Below, in pieces: positions 20,554 to 31,459 of a stretch of 64,000 nt of DNA (position 1 is the first letter of the stretch; the number at the start of each line of letters is the position of its first letter). Both the position numbers and the translations under genes were made by a program. The notes beneath the pieces were generated by a model. It had not been told where the DNA came from. It saw nothing but the letters and a program-made list of their open reading frames with translations, and searched no databases. The stretch spans positions 1,298,501 to 1,362,500 of the forward strand of contig WPIO01000061.1 in NCBI GenBank assembly GCA_009760855.2, read 5' to 3'. Source of the stretch: Cristatella mucedo. Taxonomy: Eukaryota; Bryozoa; Phylactolaemata; Cristatellidae.

Positions 20554-20695
20554 GCTGGTTTGGTCTAGCGGTTAAGGTGCTCGCCCCGACCAAGGTCTGA
20601 CTGAGGTCGTGGGCTCGAGCCCCGAGGTATATGTGAAGCGCCTGAATAGAGATTAAGTTCTCTTGGGGCGCCATATCAATTAATTATATAAACAT
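20554..20695 (+). mobile_element. SINE-A copy with LINE-A-like tail
   Basis: The head has tRNA promoter-like boxes: TGGTCTAGCGGTTAAGG (A box) and GGGCTCGAGCCCC (B-box variant). The tail GTGAAGCGCCTGAATAGAGA, TTAAGTTCTCTTGGGGCGCC matches the LINE-A 3' hairpin (GTAAAGCGCCTAGAAAGAGA, TTGAGTTCTCTGAGGGCGC). It ends in an AT-rich run. This is the build of a SINE that borrows the reverse transcriptase of a LINE with the same tail. Confidence 0.85.
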
Positions 20696-20892
20696 AAATG
20701 AATTATATAAGCCGTTTATTATGGAACTCGGAACCGGGCCGAAACGGCGACCACACAAGCTCGAGAGCATCTACAAAAGTGGATCTGTTGTTCTCCTCTC
20801 AGCGGCTTCCGTCGGAGTAGTATGCTGTCGAGGTAAGCAGACCCAACAAATCAACTACGATTTTTTTATGTCAGTCACCAAGATGGCACCAT

Positions 20893-21030
20893 ACTGAATT
20901 GGCCCAGCGGTTAAGGTGCTCACCCCGACCGAGATCTGGGTGAGGTCGTGGGCTCGAGCCCCGAGGCATATGTGAAGCGCCTAAATAGAGATTAAGTTGT
21001 CTCGGGGCGCTATGCAAGTGAATTATATAT
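20893..21030 (+). mobile_element. SINE-A copy with LINE-A-like tail
   Basis: Second copy 200 bp downstream in the same orientation: CCCAGCGGTTAAGGTGCTCA, GGTCGTGGGCTCGAGCCCC, then AAGCGCCTAAATAGAGATTA and CTCGGGGCGCT. Same head-to-tail organisation. Confidence 0.85.
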
Positions 21031-21139
21031 TAAACCAGACCGATGGCGATACGATGCTACAACGCCTGCCCTCTGGTCTGCTCACGTGGACTACGAAAGC
21101 AGGATGAGATTCAGGTCCACCAGATCACCTACTGGCCAG

Positions 21140-22265
21140 GCATAATAATAATAATAATAATAATTCACTTGATAAAGCGCCCTCAGAGAACTTAATCTCT
21201 CTCTAGGCGCTTTACGTTTGCTTTAAAGTGAAATGCAATTAAATGGTAAGTAAAATCATGCTTGAAAAACAAACGAAATGAATAACATGGTTAGGGGTGA
21301 CATGCACAGGGTCAGCATGCAAATGTGGTTAGTGGCAGCATGCACAGTGTCAGCACGCATAAGCACATCAAGGACGAATCACAGGGACCCAATAAATGCT
21401 GCCTTAAATAGGTGTGTTTTTAGGTTCCTTTTAAATGTGGTCAGGTCAGGGGATGTTCTGACGCAGGTCGGGAGGGAGTTCCAGGCTTTGGGAGCATATG
21501 AACTAAATGCACGGTCTCCAAAGGATTTAAGGTTTGTATGAGGTATTTCTAGACTGTTGGATTCCGAAAAGCGAGTGGTACGATGCTTTGCCTGATGGGG
21601 TAGTATATCTGAGAGATAGGCTGGAGCCATAGAATGAAGGGACCTAAAAGTGAGCGACAAAACCTTGAAGTCAATCCGTTGCTTGATTGGTAGCCAGTGC
21701 AGGTCGGCGAGAAGTGGAGTAATGTGGCAACTTCGACACTCACGACAGACAAGCCTAGCTGCAGAGTTTTGCACCAGCTGCAATCGCCTGATCGCACATG
21801 CTGGTAGGCCAGTAAGCAGTGAGTTGCAGAAGTCGAGACGGGATGTCACGAATGCATGGACCAACTTGGACATGGTATCTTTATCTAAACAAGCCCGAAT
21901 TTTAGCAATGTTATGAAGCTGAAAGTAGGCGGATTTGACTGTGGAGCTGATATGGTCGTCTAACGAGAGGTCGCTTTGGAATATGACATATGGAATATGA
22001 GAATATGACACCTAGATTTCGAGCTGATTCAACTGGAGATATGCTGGCAGAGTCAATTTTGAGAGTCAGCCTTTCTAATCTCTGGATCACACTGGGTTTG
22101 CCCATAACTAGTAAGTTAGTTTTATCATCGTTAAGTTTTAGAAAATTTGCTGCCATCCATGTGCGGATGTCATCAATGCATGCAGCTAGTGAGTTTAGAG
22201 AATTTGAGGTGCTCAAAGGCTTGGAGGGATGGACAGTGAGGTCAAGCGAACAGCCGGGAATTTCG
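21140..22265 (-). mobile_element. LINE-A, long copy with two open blocks
   Basis: The left end is the reversed (ATT)n tail and hairpin. The - strand frame 21379-22011 covers [20 protein letters not shown] to the terminal FKAAFIGSL stop. The upstream frame 21911-22276 covers [32 protein letters not shown] and LTLKIDSASISPVESARNLG. A small tandem duplication of an AATATGA word near 21976-22010 shifts the frame between them. It is truncated downstream of the YADD block, so not autonomous. Confidence 0.88.
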
Positions 22266-22439
22266 CTGTTTGCCAAACTATGAAGTGCATGCAGCCAAAA
22301 GAGATCTTACTTTAACCTGACGATGGCGGTGGACCGTGGAAAAAGGTGTCGGCAGACATGTTTTATTTATCTGTATTATATATATTTGATATATTATTTA
22401 CTTAATGTATCTGACTACTATTGACTACTTCACATAGTT

Positions 22440-22865
22440 TATCGAGGTCGACTGGCTTGAAGAAATCAAGTCGGCTTATGTTATTCTGCGTCTGAAGGGC
22501 CACTTTGCACATTACGACATCTCAGTGGAGTTAGTCACTGATAATGGACTACTGTTCACATTGGTAGTATTCGGACGGTTCACTGAGGGTTGGAAGATAC
22601 GGCACATCACATCTTCTCCCTTCTTTACTCAGTCAAACGGGAAGGCAAAAACGGCGGTCAAAAAAATGTCATAACAATTAAGGCATTTGATAAATTGCCC
22701 TCAGAGATGTCAACAAGATGTTCGCAAGATTCAAGATGTTCGCATGTCAACCCTAAACGTGTTATGCCTGTTGTCGTTAAGTATGCTACCGCCCCTTATG
22801 CATCGGCAAGATTCGAAAAGTAGTCCAGCCCAACTGATGTTTGGCTGGCAGACCCGATCTATCGT
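22440..22865 (+). mobile_element. Ty3/gypsy-type integrase fragment
   Basis: The + strand reads VELVTDNGLLFT, then WKIRHITSSPFFTQSNGKAK, then SPAQLMFGWQTRSI after frameshifts. D..DNG with a later S-P-x-x-x-Q-x-N-G is the integrase core of Ty3/gypsy elements, and PAQLMFGRQTRS is the usual downstream motif. Remnant only, with several breaks. Confidence 0.78.
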
Positions 22866-22899
22866 ACTCTACCTCAGTGGTCAGCCTCCGCCCCCTACA

Positions 22900-23240
22900 T
22901 CCAGCAACGGCCAGACGTCAATGGTGGCTGCTGCGGCAGCTAGACCCGTGGTAGTTATCAAAAAGCACCGCGACTCCAGAGCGCGAGATCTGAGCACACT
23001 CACTATCGGCCAAGCAATCCGCTACGCAAGGGTTATTGCCTTACGGCTAGGAGCTTCGAAAAGGTAAAGGCCGTGGCGACCGACCCCGGCGAGACCCCGA
23101 CAACAGGTCCTACACCGTCCAGAACCGGGCAGAAGCGTTCTATCAGCCCGAACGTTCCTACCCTGCGTCGAACAAAACAGCTTGAAAATGCTATGGTTTC
23201 ACTTTGGATGCAGCAGAATGTTAAGTTTAGTGACAATTAG
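22900..23240. other. GC-richer stretch, probable continuation of the gypsy remnant
   Basis: Two short frames here are rich in Pro, Arg and Ala. A weak P.V....RSY.V.T..G reading near 23075-23150 resembles the end of a gypsy polyprotein, but I cannot be sure. Confidence 0.3.
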
Positions 23241-23964
23241 AGCTTCCGCTGCCAATTTTTCCTCGATTGGCCGGTAGTTGGAGTAAAAGCCTGGGCCATT
23301 GCTGTCGATTGCCATTCATTCCTCGCGACCGTACGTGCACGGATGTTTTAGAAAGATGTGATTGCACTTTGAACACGAAGCGCTGTGAGACGTAAGAAAT
23401 TTTTTATCTTGGGCCAGCCACTTTCCGGCGGTTTGCGACTGATCCCAATCGATTGCCGTATTTACCCGGGCCGTTGTCGTCGATTGCCATGCATCGCCCA
23501 ATTTTGAATGCACAGAGTAGGTTGACAGTATTTTCGCGAGCGAAGTGAAATTTTACGTGGAGTGAGAATTGGAGCTCGGTGCAGCCGAGCTGTCGTCGGT
23601 ATGCTACGGATTTCGGTATCGACCCTTGCCATTGCTTTTGATTGCCGTGCATTGTTGATAAGTAACATTTAAAATAACTTGGAAATTCTACGGTTTTACT
23701 TTTAATACAAAATGTCAATGGCGACGACACTTGGAGCTTTGAGCATCCAATTTTTGTGTTCGATTTGCTACGGATAGTAGGGGATTGCTGCTTCGAACCG
23801 AGCCGTTGCCATAGATTGCCACGAATTGCCTGAGATTGTGCAAATGCAATTGGTTAAAATGGTGTGTTGTCTTTAATGGTGTGCTTTGTCATACGCATTC
23901 GGAATTGGAGCATTACAAAACCGATTTCGGGGCATTTTGCACCAGATTGCTGTAGATTTCGGTA

Positions 23965-24037
23965 TTAGCAAATTAAATTGCCTAGAAAGAAAGAGATTGA
24001 GTTCTGAGGGCAATTTATCAAATGCATTAATTATTAA
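23965..24037 (+). mobile_element. LINE-A tail inserted in the tandem array
   Basis: Reads AAATTGCCTAGAAAGAAAGA, GATTGAGTTCTGAGGGCAATTT and an ATTAATTATTA tail. The paired ends are AAATTGCC and GGCAATTT, a changed but still complementary version of the LINE-A stem. Confidence 0.7.
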
Positions 24038-25032
24038 GAGTTATTGGCCTTGGCCATTGCAGTGCATTGCTGCAGAATGGTCGAGGTAATTATAGTGAAA
24101 TTATGGGTGCGAGTACTTAATAACCGAAGAGTAGAGCGGCGTGCAATCGTAATAATTAGAGCTTTTAGTGTAGGCGTTCTGGTCGCTTTACTGTGAATTA
24201 CGGCGAATTAAGATGGACTGCTGTATGGGACCCGGCCGTTGCAGTGCATTCAAAAGATTGCGTATGCACAAAGGAGCGAAAAATTTTTGGTGCACTTTGA
24301 ACTGATTCTAGTCTCCTGAGCAGTGTAAATTACAGCTTAACGTTGGTGAGTTGAGTATGATTTGCAGTGGATTAGAGTGGATTTCGGTATTTCTCCTGGT
24401 CATTTTGAGCGATTGTCGCGAATTGCCCGAGTGTGCGGATGCACCATTTATTTTGAATGAGTGTGCACACAACACACTGCGCTTTAATATGCAATAACAA
24501 CTGGACTTCGGTGAAATCTTTTTCTAGTCGTTTTGCGCTGGAATGAAGTGGGTTGCGGTATTGGCCCCGACTATTTCCAGTCGATTGTAGCGCATTTTGC
24601 AAGAGCAGCCGTGCCGATGCAAGTGAATTTTTATGAGTACACTCTCGTCGCAGAGTGTATGCATATGCAATCAAAAGAGAATCTTTTCGAACAGTTTGTG
24701 ACTACGCGAAAGCGTGTGCGCGAGAGCGCGTTCTCGTGATACGTCCGTGTCGCTCGTACGCGAGAGAAAATTCGGTCCATCATCCAGGGGTGTAGTGAGA
24801 TCTTTCGGCGACCGGGACAAAGCTACGAATGGCGCCCCTACCCGTGTCAAAAATTGCTGCAAAATAGCTCCACCACAGAAGAAATGCAGAAGACACACGC
24901 TTGCAGGCATATCGATCGAGTCGAGAAAGTTTTATCAACGGTAGTTTAGATACAAGGTAGTCATGACAGCTTTAACTTAAGTGAATTTTTCTGGCCATGA
25001 ACGTGACAAACTCGTCTACTACAGTTTGAAAG

Positions 25033-25311
25033 TCAATATTTTCCAGTGTTTCTTTTTCCATGCTTAACTTTTCGGTGCAAATCAGAGAGTCGATCTTGCA
25101 CTATTGATGCTTTCAGATGAGACATGATTATCTTCAGCTTTCTAAAGGAACGTTCACAACTGGCAACTGATACAGCCATGGTGGGAAGGACTTGCAAGGC
25201 AATTCTAAAATTAGAAAACACATCTGCTCCACGACTGAAAATGAAGAGCATGAATCCCAGTGGTGTCTTTAGTGCCGAGTTGTGACGTATATGCCAACGA
25301 TAAAAACACAA
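25033..25311 (-). mobile_element. hAT transposase C-terminal dimerisation fragment
   Basis: The - strand frame reads FRIALQVLPTMAVSVASCER, SFRKLKIIMSHLKASIVQDR and LSDL. The A.CERSF..LK.I...L...M.Q.RLS.L pattern is the C-terminal dimerisation region of hAT-family transposases. The catalytic domain is absent. Confidence 0.8.
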
Positions 25312-25389
25312 TGCTTAATAATCTTCGCTCAACACTTGCTACAAAACCGTATTAGTAAAAGCACAAGAATAACTGATTTGTGTCACAAC

Positions 25390-25690
25390 ATCACACGACT
25401 TGACCACATTTAAAAAGAACTTAAAAAACACCTATTTAGGACAACATTTAGTGGGTCCCTGTGAATCGTCCTTTATGTGCTTAAGTGTGCTGACACTGTG
25501 CATGCTGCCACTAACCACACTTGCATGGTTACCCTGTGCATGTCACCCCTAACCATGTTATTCATGTTGTTTATCATGCATGATATTACTCTCCATTCAA
25601 TCGCGTTTAGCTTTGCAGCAAATGTAAAGCGCCTAGGAAGAGATTGAGTTCTCTGAGGGCGCTTTATCAAGTGTATTATTAGTATTAGTA
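25390..25690 (+). mobile_element. LINE-A 3' fragment
   Basis: Last codons (DLTTFKKNLK), 3' UTR, hairpin AAAGCGCC...GGCGCTTT and ATT tail. Inserted within the interruption of the tandem array. Confidence 0.82.
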
Positions 25691-26259
25691 ACAGAATTTC
25701 TTTCGTTATGAGTTGGAATGCAGTAGATCAAGGTTTTGGCCTTGGCCGCTGCAATATATTTCAGTGGACTTCGTGAGACAGCGTAAGCGGAATCGCGAGA
25801 AATTTTGAGGGTGCTTTCTACATGTAGCTTAGTTTTATATTTCAAACTTTTTGGAGCTTTTCGCAGCTGATTTGTGTATTTGAAGCGAACTAAAGTGGAT
25901 TGCGGTTGATTTCGAGTGGATTGTGGGGAAAGCCTCCGTCGTTGCAGCTCATTTGCAGAAGCGTGTGCCCAGCGTCGTGAAATTTGATCGACAGATCAAA
26001 TCGAAGGTATACTACAATACCAGCCCACAATTTGAGCTCGGCAACGCTAATGTCCTGTCAATTTTGGCCTAATTAGAGTGGATTGCGGTAATTCGTCGAA
26101 CCTGAGCGATTGCGAGTGCAGCAGCAGTGGTAAGACGGTTAGCACGGCTTGGTGCCTTCGCTGGAGGCTCCGGGAGCCAGCAATCCTGCTGATCTGCGCT
26201 CTCCTCCGCTGGCTGATCGATGGCCGATGGCCTGTCAAACTCGACCCAAAACCGCATAC

Positions 26260-26880
26260 ATTACTAAAGAGATACAGTTTACCAATGAGACACCGGAAAA
26301 CTGGCTCTGCCATCGGCAGCCTTTGCACGGCTTTTCGACGCCTGTTCCAAAACGACCTTTTGCCAGAAAGCGAAGTCTGCCAGCCTAAGCTAAGCAACAC
26401 CGCTAAAACTTGTGCTACTGCCAAATTAATCCATGCGTTTTTGAGATACAATCTAGGCTTGGGTAACTCTTACGGTCATCCGGCCTGAAGTAAGACGCTG
26501 GCAGACCGGCCTGAAGACGCTGGCAGATGGTGCAAACACTCGGCAGCAAGTCTTATTTTTCGTGAACTTCGAACGTACAAACTTACATTACTTCGTTTGG
26601 TTTGCTGACTTCCCGTCAGGCAGTGCATCACCTTCAAAGTCCATCATTCACTTTTAGGTTAATCTATTCTCCTGATTCGGTCAACATAACCTGACAATTT
26701 ACTATTCTGGCCACCCTTCACACCACCTGTTACAAAAAGTAAGTATCCGATCCGACGGCCCGAAATAAAATATTACCTGCTGCTGTACTTGAGCCCACGA
26801 AACGAGTCATGAAGTAGGAGCACCTGACCCCTAGGCCATCACTATTCTCCTCTGACTCTGGTCATTTAGCTATGGATCTA
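26260..26880 (+). mobile_element. LINE-A copy, strongly decayed
   Basis: Weak, in-order likeness to the LINE-A protein: KTGSAIGSLC (for KIGSASISPV), FQNDLLPES (for FQSDLSLDD), AKLIHAFL (for SKLVHAFV), then GLGNSYGHPA (for [12 protein letters not shown]). Confidence 0.5.
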
Positions 26881-26904
26881 ACCAAGCTCAAATCTGCTTA
26901 AGAC

Positions 26905-27645
26905 CGTATATTTGGTCTAAGTTGGTCCATGCATTCGTGACATCTCGTCTCGACTTCTGCAACTCACTGCTTACTGGCCTACCAGCATGTGCGATCAGGC
27001 GATTGCAGCTGGTGCAAAACTCTGCAGCTAGGCTTGTCTGTCGTGAGCGTCGCAGTTGCCACATTACTCCACTTCTCGCCGACCTGCACTGGTTACCAGT
27101 CAAGCAACGGATTGACTTCAAGGTTTTGTCGCTCACTTTTAGGTCTCTTCATTCTATGGCTCCAACCTATCTTTCAGAGATACTACCCCATCAGGCAAAG
27201 CATCGTACCACTCGCTTTTCGGAATCCAACAGTCTAGAAATACCTCGTACAAACCTTAAATCCTTTGGAGACCGTGCATTTAGCTCGTATGCTCCCACAG
27301 CCTGGAACTCCCTCCCGACCTGCATCAGAACATCCCCTGACCTGGCCACATTTAAAAGAAACTTAAAAACATACCTATTTAGGACAGCATTTAGTGGGTC
27401 CTTGTGATTCGTCCTCGATGTGCTTATGCGTGCTGACACTGTTCATGCTGCCACTAACCACATTTGCATGCTGACCCAGTGCATGTAACCCCTAACCATG
27501 TTATTCATTTTGTTTGTTTTTCAAGCATGATTTTACTTACTATTCTATTGCGTATCACTTTGCAGCAAATGTAAAGCGCCTAGAAAGAGATTAAGTTCTC
27601 TGAGGGCGCTTTATCAAGTGCAATATTATTATTATTATTATTAAG
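26905..27645 (+). mobile_element. LINE-A copy 1 of a head-to-tail run
   Basis: A clean frame 26922-27407 covers [20 protein letters not shown] to the terminal FRTAFSGSL stop, followed by the full 3' UTR, hairpin AAAGCGCC...GGCGCTTT and (ATT)n to about 27643. It is 5'-truncated before the RT finger and palm motifs, and looks young judging by the intact frame. Confidence 0.9.
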
Positions 27646-28165
27646 GTTTTGTCGCTCACTTTTAGGTCCCTTCATTCTATGGCTCCAGCCTATCTCTCAG
27701 ATATACTACCCCATCAGGCCAAGCATCGTACCATCCGCTTTTCGGAATCCAACAGTCTAGAAATACCTTTTACAAACCGTAAATCCTTTGGAGACCGTGC
27801 ATTTAGTTCGTATGCTCCCAAAGCCTGGAACTCCCTCCCGACATGCGTCAGAACATCTGACCTGATCACATTTAAAAGGAACTTAAAAGCACACCTATTT
27901 AAGACAGCATTTATTGGGTCCCTGTGATTCGTCCTTGATGTGCTTATGCGTGCTGACACTGTGCATGCTGCCACTAACCACATTTGCATGCTGACCCTGT
28001 GCATGTCACCCCTAATCATGTTATTCATTTTGTTTGTTTTTCAAGCATGATTTTACTTACCATTCAATTGCATTTCCCTTTGCAGCAAATGTAAAAAGCC
28101 TAGAAAGAGATTGAGTTCTCTGAGGGTGCTTTATCAAGTACATTATTATCATTATTATTATACAA
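27646..28165 (+). mobile_element. LINE-A copy 2 of the head-to-tail run
   Basis: Begins directly at the end of the previous (ATT)n tail with the codons for [20 protein letters not shown], stops at the same terminal FIGSL and repeats 3' UTR, hairpin and ATT tail. Confidence 0.9.
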
Positions 28166-28649
28166 GTGAATCGTCCTTTACAGAAATGGCCATAATTATA
28201 CACGCTATCAACACTAATCAGTGTTGATGCAGCATGGAGCAGATAGGAAGGAATGTAGTTTTCTCAGAGCCAAGAACAACTATGTTGGTACACCTCGTCA
28301 CTGTCAAACACATAGGTCAGTCCGACAGGCTTACTGGCATGGTATGGCAAAGCTAATAGCAACTGAGCTACTAAGTAAATACGTTGGGTGAAGGGTGGCG
28401 ATTTCGTACATTACAAGGAGCTACGGCTCTTGTTGGATTTCGGAATTAAAAGCTCGTGCGACTCTACTGGAGCCGCTTCAGCTGACTACTAATTTGATTC
28501 TCCTTCACGGCTGAAAGCTGTCGGCCAAAATTGAGGCAAGCGACGAAACCTAACAGACAAGGTCCTAGACAGCAACCGGTCGGCAGCAGCGGCACTGCCA
28601 ATAGGGCGGAAGCAGTCGTGTCACGCACGGCTGGCACATTTACTCTCCA

Positions 28650-29052
28650 AGGCCTCGTACAAACCTCAAATCCTTTGAAGACCGTGCATTTAGTTCGTAT
28701 GCTCCCAAAGCCTGGAACTCCCTCCCGACCTGCGTCAGAACATCCCCTGACCTGACCACATTTAAAAGGAACTTAAAAACACACCTGTTTAGGACAGCAT
28801 TTAGTGGCTCCCCGTGATTCGTCCTTCACGTGCTTATGCGTGATGACACTGTGCATGCTGCCACTAACCACATTTGCATGCTGACCCTGTGCATGTCACC
28901 CCTAACCATGTTATTCATTTTGTTTGTTTTTCAAGCATGATTTTACTTACCATTTAACTGCATTTCCCTTTGCAGCAAATGTAAAGCGCCTAGAAAGAGA
29001 TTAAGTTCTCTGAGGGCGCTTTATCAAGTACATTATTATTATTATTATTAAG
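28650..29052 (+). mobile_element. LINE-A copy 3 of the run
   Basis: Starts in the PRTNLKSF codons, keeps [20 protein letters not shown] with small changes, then the complete 3' UTR, hairpin and (ATT)n. About 490 bp of unrelated sequence separates it from copy 2. Confidence 0.88.
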
Positions 29053-29054
29053 GC

Positions 29055-30825
29055 AAAGCAGGATGGCGGCTGCCATTGCTCCACAGATGGGTCTGGTCTG
29101 GTCTGGCACTGGTGTCCACGCGAAGGCCACACTGGCTCAGGGCCGGCAAGGCCTCGCAGCCCGAGATGGGCGAGCGCGAACATTGTCAAACGTCACAACA
29201 GGCAGATGGCCCTCCACCTGGCGAGAGTCTGGTAGCATTCTCGGCCCAGCACTTGGAAGCTCCTCGCCACAGAATGGCAGCAGCATCAGGTGCAGGAAAA
29301 GTCTAGTGGTCCACTAGCAGATCAACCGCGATCGCACACGTTCATCGTAGCCTCTACATTCAATTACGCCCAGTAGCAGCCATCCAGGTCTGCCTCACTC
29401 AGGGCTCGGCTCCCCCACCCGCACGGTCTGCGTGTATGCGGCAAACAGTCCTAGCGTTAGCAGCAAAGCTGCACGCCCGAGAGTAGCAATCGGTAACCTC
29501 AAGGCGAACAAGCACTCCCAGGCAAGGCTTCGTGCAGCTAGCTAGACGGTGTTAGCACAGAGGTTCCACATGCATCAATCACCCTCGAGCAAGACCTCGA
29601 GCTGCTGGCGTCTGCCACTTTCTGTTTTAGTTTCCAACGTCTGCAATCGTTGCTGGTGCTAGTCACCCAAAGCACGACAGCTAGGGGAGAAGTATCGCAC
29701 GCCGGCCTAGTGTAGGCAGCCCGCAGAAGCTCTCGAATGATGCCATCGGCCCAGCAGACCACGCTCCAAAAATTCAGTGTAGCCAGAAAGGAGCTGTTTC
29801 TCAAATTCGTTAGCCACGTTTGTGACGAGAAAGATGTCGTCAGTCGCCGAGGCAGGCAGCAGAGATGCTGCCACGAGTCGCCCGGTGCAACGGACCACGG
29901 ACCGGTGCAGTCTGACTGGCCTCGAGGAGAGGCTGCCGATTCATCTTAGCAAAAGCAGGTCACTGCCTCTTCACTGCATCCTTCTTTGCAGTCTGAACTG
30001 CTTAGCACCCCCAATCTACATTTCGTAGATATTTGCGAGGACAACGACTGGCCCACTCACTGCCCCAGAGGCCTCCTCGCTGTGGAGGGAAGCAGCTTCA
30101 AGGCCAGGGCTGTTAGCTCAGTGCAGTTGGAAAACATCTGAATCAGTGCAGTTTGAAAACGCTCCACAAAGGGAATACCAGATGAATCTGTTCATTCGTG
30201 CTCCTTGTAAACTCATGAAATTCCAGATTTTGCTATTCAAGCCAAAGGAAGTGAGTGGTCGCATTTAGCAAGTGGTTTCACGTGGCATGTATACTTCGAT
30301 GCCGCTTCAAGGAGAATCTGCAAAGACAATTAGCAAAGATATAAAGCCAGGACTCCACAAGAAGGATCACGCAGAATTCTTGTCCCAGATGAGCAAAGGA
30401 GATCCAACTACGGAAAGTGAGATGATTCTTCACTGAAAAACCAAGGGCTGAAGTATAAATGTGACATTTATAGTATGGCAGAAGAACGAGAATTATCTAC
30501 GGATTTATCCTTTCTATGAATATCCTCCCTCACTCAATCAGCATAAACTGGCAACGTTCTTAATTTTAAATTGAAAGCATATCTAAGATGGTTCGATTTG
30601 CTTCTGGCCTGAATAACTAACATAATTATAATGACATTAGCCTAAGGTCTTGTCACTTCATCGTTCAAAGAGGATGTTGTCAGGCCACTTATGATGAAGA
30701 CGACACTAGACCAGGAGACCTCCAGAGGCCAGCAGAGGATCACCTGTGTGATACGATACCGAGAAAAACATTGCTTTTTGGCAGCCACTAAATGAAAACG
30801 TATACGTATTTAATAAATAAATCCT
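29055..30825. other. GC-rich then AT-rich intergenic stretch, nothing assigned
   Basis: 29055-30000 is noticeably richer in G+C than its surroundings and has several open frames of 60-90 codons on both strands (for example 29538-29804 on the - strand), none with a recognised motif. 30150-30825 is AT-rich with no recognised feature. A missing exon of the zinc-finger gene could lie here, but I did not find one. Confidence 0.35.
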
Positions 30826-30827
30826 AG

Positions 30828-30992
30828 CTGATTAAACAGCCTCTTTTTGTATTGCGACAGAAGAGCCTTTACGGCTATCACCACCGCTTGCAGTGGCGAT
30901 CAAGTATCGCCCCCCCCCCGCAGGAATCGAACCCACGACCGTCGGGACCGAGGTCGTGAAAACAACCGCCTTACCTAGTGTGCCATCAGGGC
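30828..30992 (-). mobile_element. SINE-B copy
   Basis: The best B box of the family: GTGGGTTCGATTCCTG on the - strand, with TGGCACACTAGGTAAGGCGG upstream and core GGTGGTGATAGCCGTAAAGG downstream, ending GGCTGTTTAATCAGCTAGG. A run of ten C at 30911-30920 lies inside it. Confidence 0.85.
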
Positions 30993-30994
30993 AA

Positions 30995-31455
30995 TTGTAA
31001 ATGTCCAGCAGTTGCAACAGCTATTGGCTGAGATACTTCAACCATATGCTGACAGGGCCATGTGAAACAAAACTTATGGGTGCTGGTGTACATTGATAGA
31101 AAAGCTGTTTATTCTACTAGCAAATGTTCGAACAAAAAATTCAACGGCAGCAAAGCACCTATTTAAAGAAATGAGCAGACGATGCTGGAATTTGGCAGAG
31201 ACGGCTCCGGCTGCAATCGAATGCTGCTATGCCTGCTATACCAGCTACACCTACTAAATCAGATGGGTACACCATGCACAAATGCATGCGAACACGCTCA
31301 TTTTAGCAGCCTGCATATGTTAATAAGGTATATAAGGTCCTCCTTTCACACACGAACTTGGCGACCGAGCCGGCACGTTTGAGTCCTGGGTGAAAGCCAC
31401 CAAGGCTCTCCTGTTATATAAAGGAGGCCGATGAATCGGCCGAGTTGAGTAACAA
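30995..31455. other. Intergenic, nothing recognised
   Basis: Short frames only. GAGCCGGCACGTTTGAGTCC at 31364-31383 is a weak tRNA-like trace. Confidence 0.35.
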
Positions 31456-31459
31456 AAAC

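Larger units (their letters stand above)
23240..26110. repeat. Degenerate tandem array, spacing about 170 bp, interrupted
   Basis: A block of the type GTGGATT(T/G)CGGTA, GG(C/A)CC..G.CCGTTGC, GATTGCC, GCATTGC recurs with its CCGTTGC-like core near 23300, 23475, 23625, 23800, 24050, 24220, 24390, 24560, 25740, 25920 and 26085. Most spacings are 150-180 bp. The 24050 gap is longer because a LINE-A tail is inserted, and the 24620-25700 gap holds a hAT fragment and a LINE-A fragment. Units share only part of their sequence. It may be an old satellite; the real span and period need a dot plot. Confidence 0.6.

Noticed and set aside
20554..20640. A functional tRNA gene, from A-box and B-box-like motifs
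   Set aside because: The sequence does not fold into a full cloverleaf by eye and continues into a retroposon tail; it occurs in several copies. It is a SINE head.
24710..24765. Alternating CG/GA-rich stretch as a regulatory palindrome
   Set aside because: Short imperfect matches such as GCGCGAGAGCGCG only; no consistent structure and no adjacent gene.
27620..27645. CRISPR-like or regular direct repeats from the recurrent ATT runs
   Set aside because: ATT runs are the 3' tails of LINE-A copies; there are no spacers and the DNA is eukaryotic.
29001..29320. Missing zinc-finger exon on the - strand
   Set aside because: The region is GC-rich with some Cys and His, but the spacing fits no C2H2 finger.
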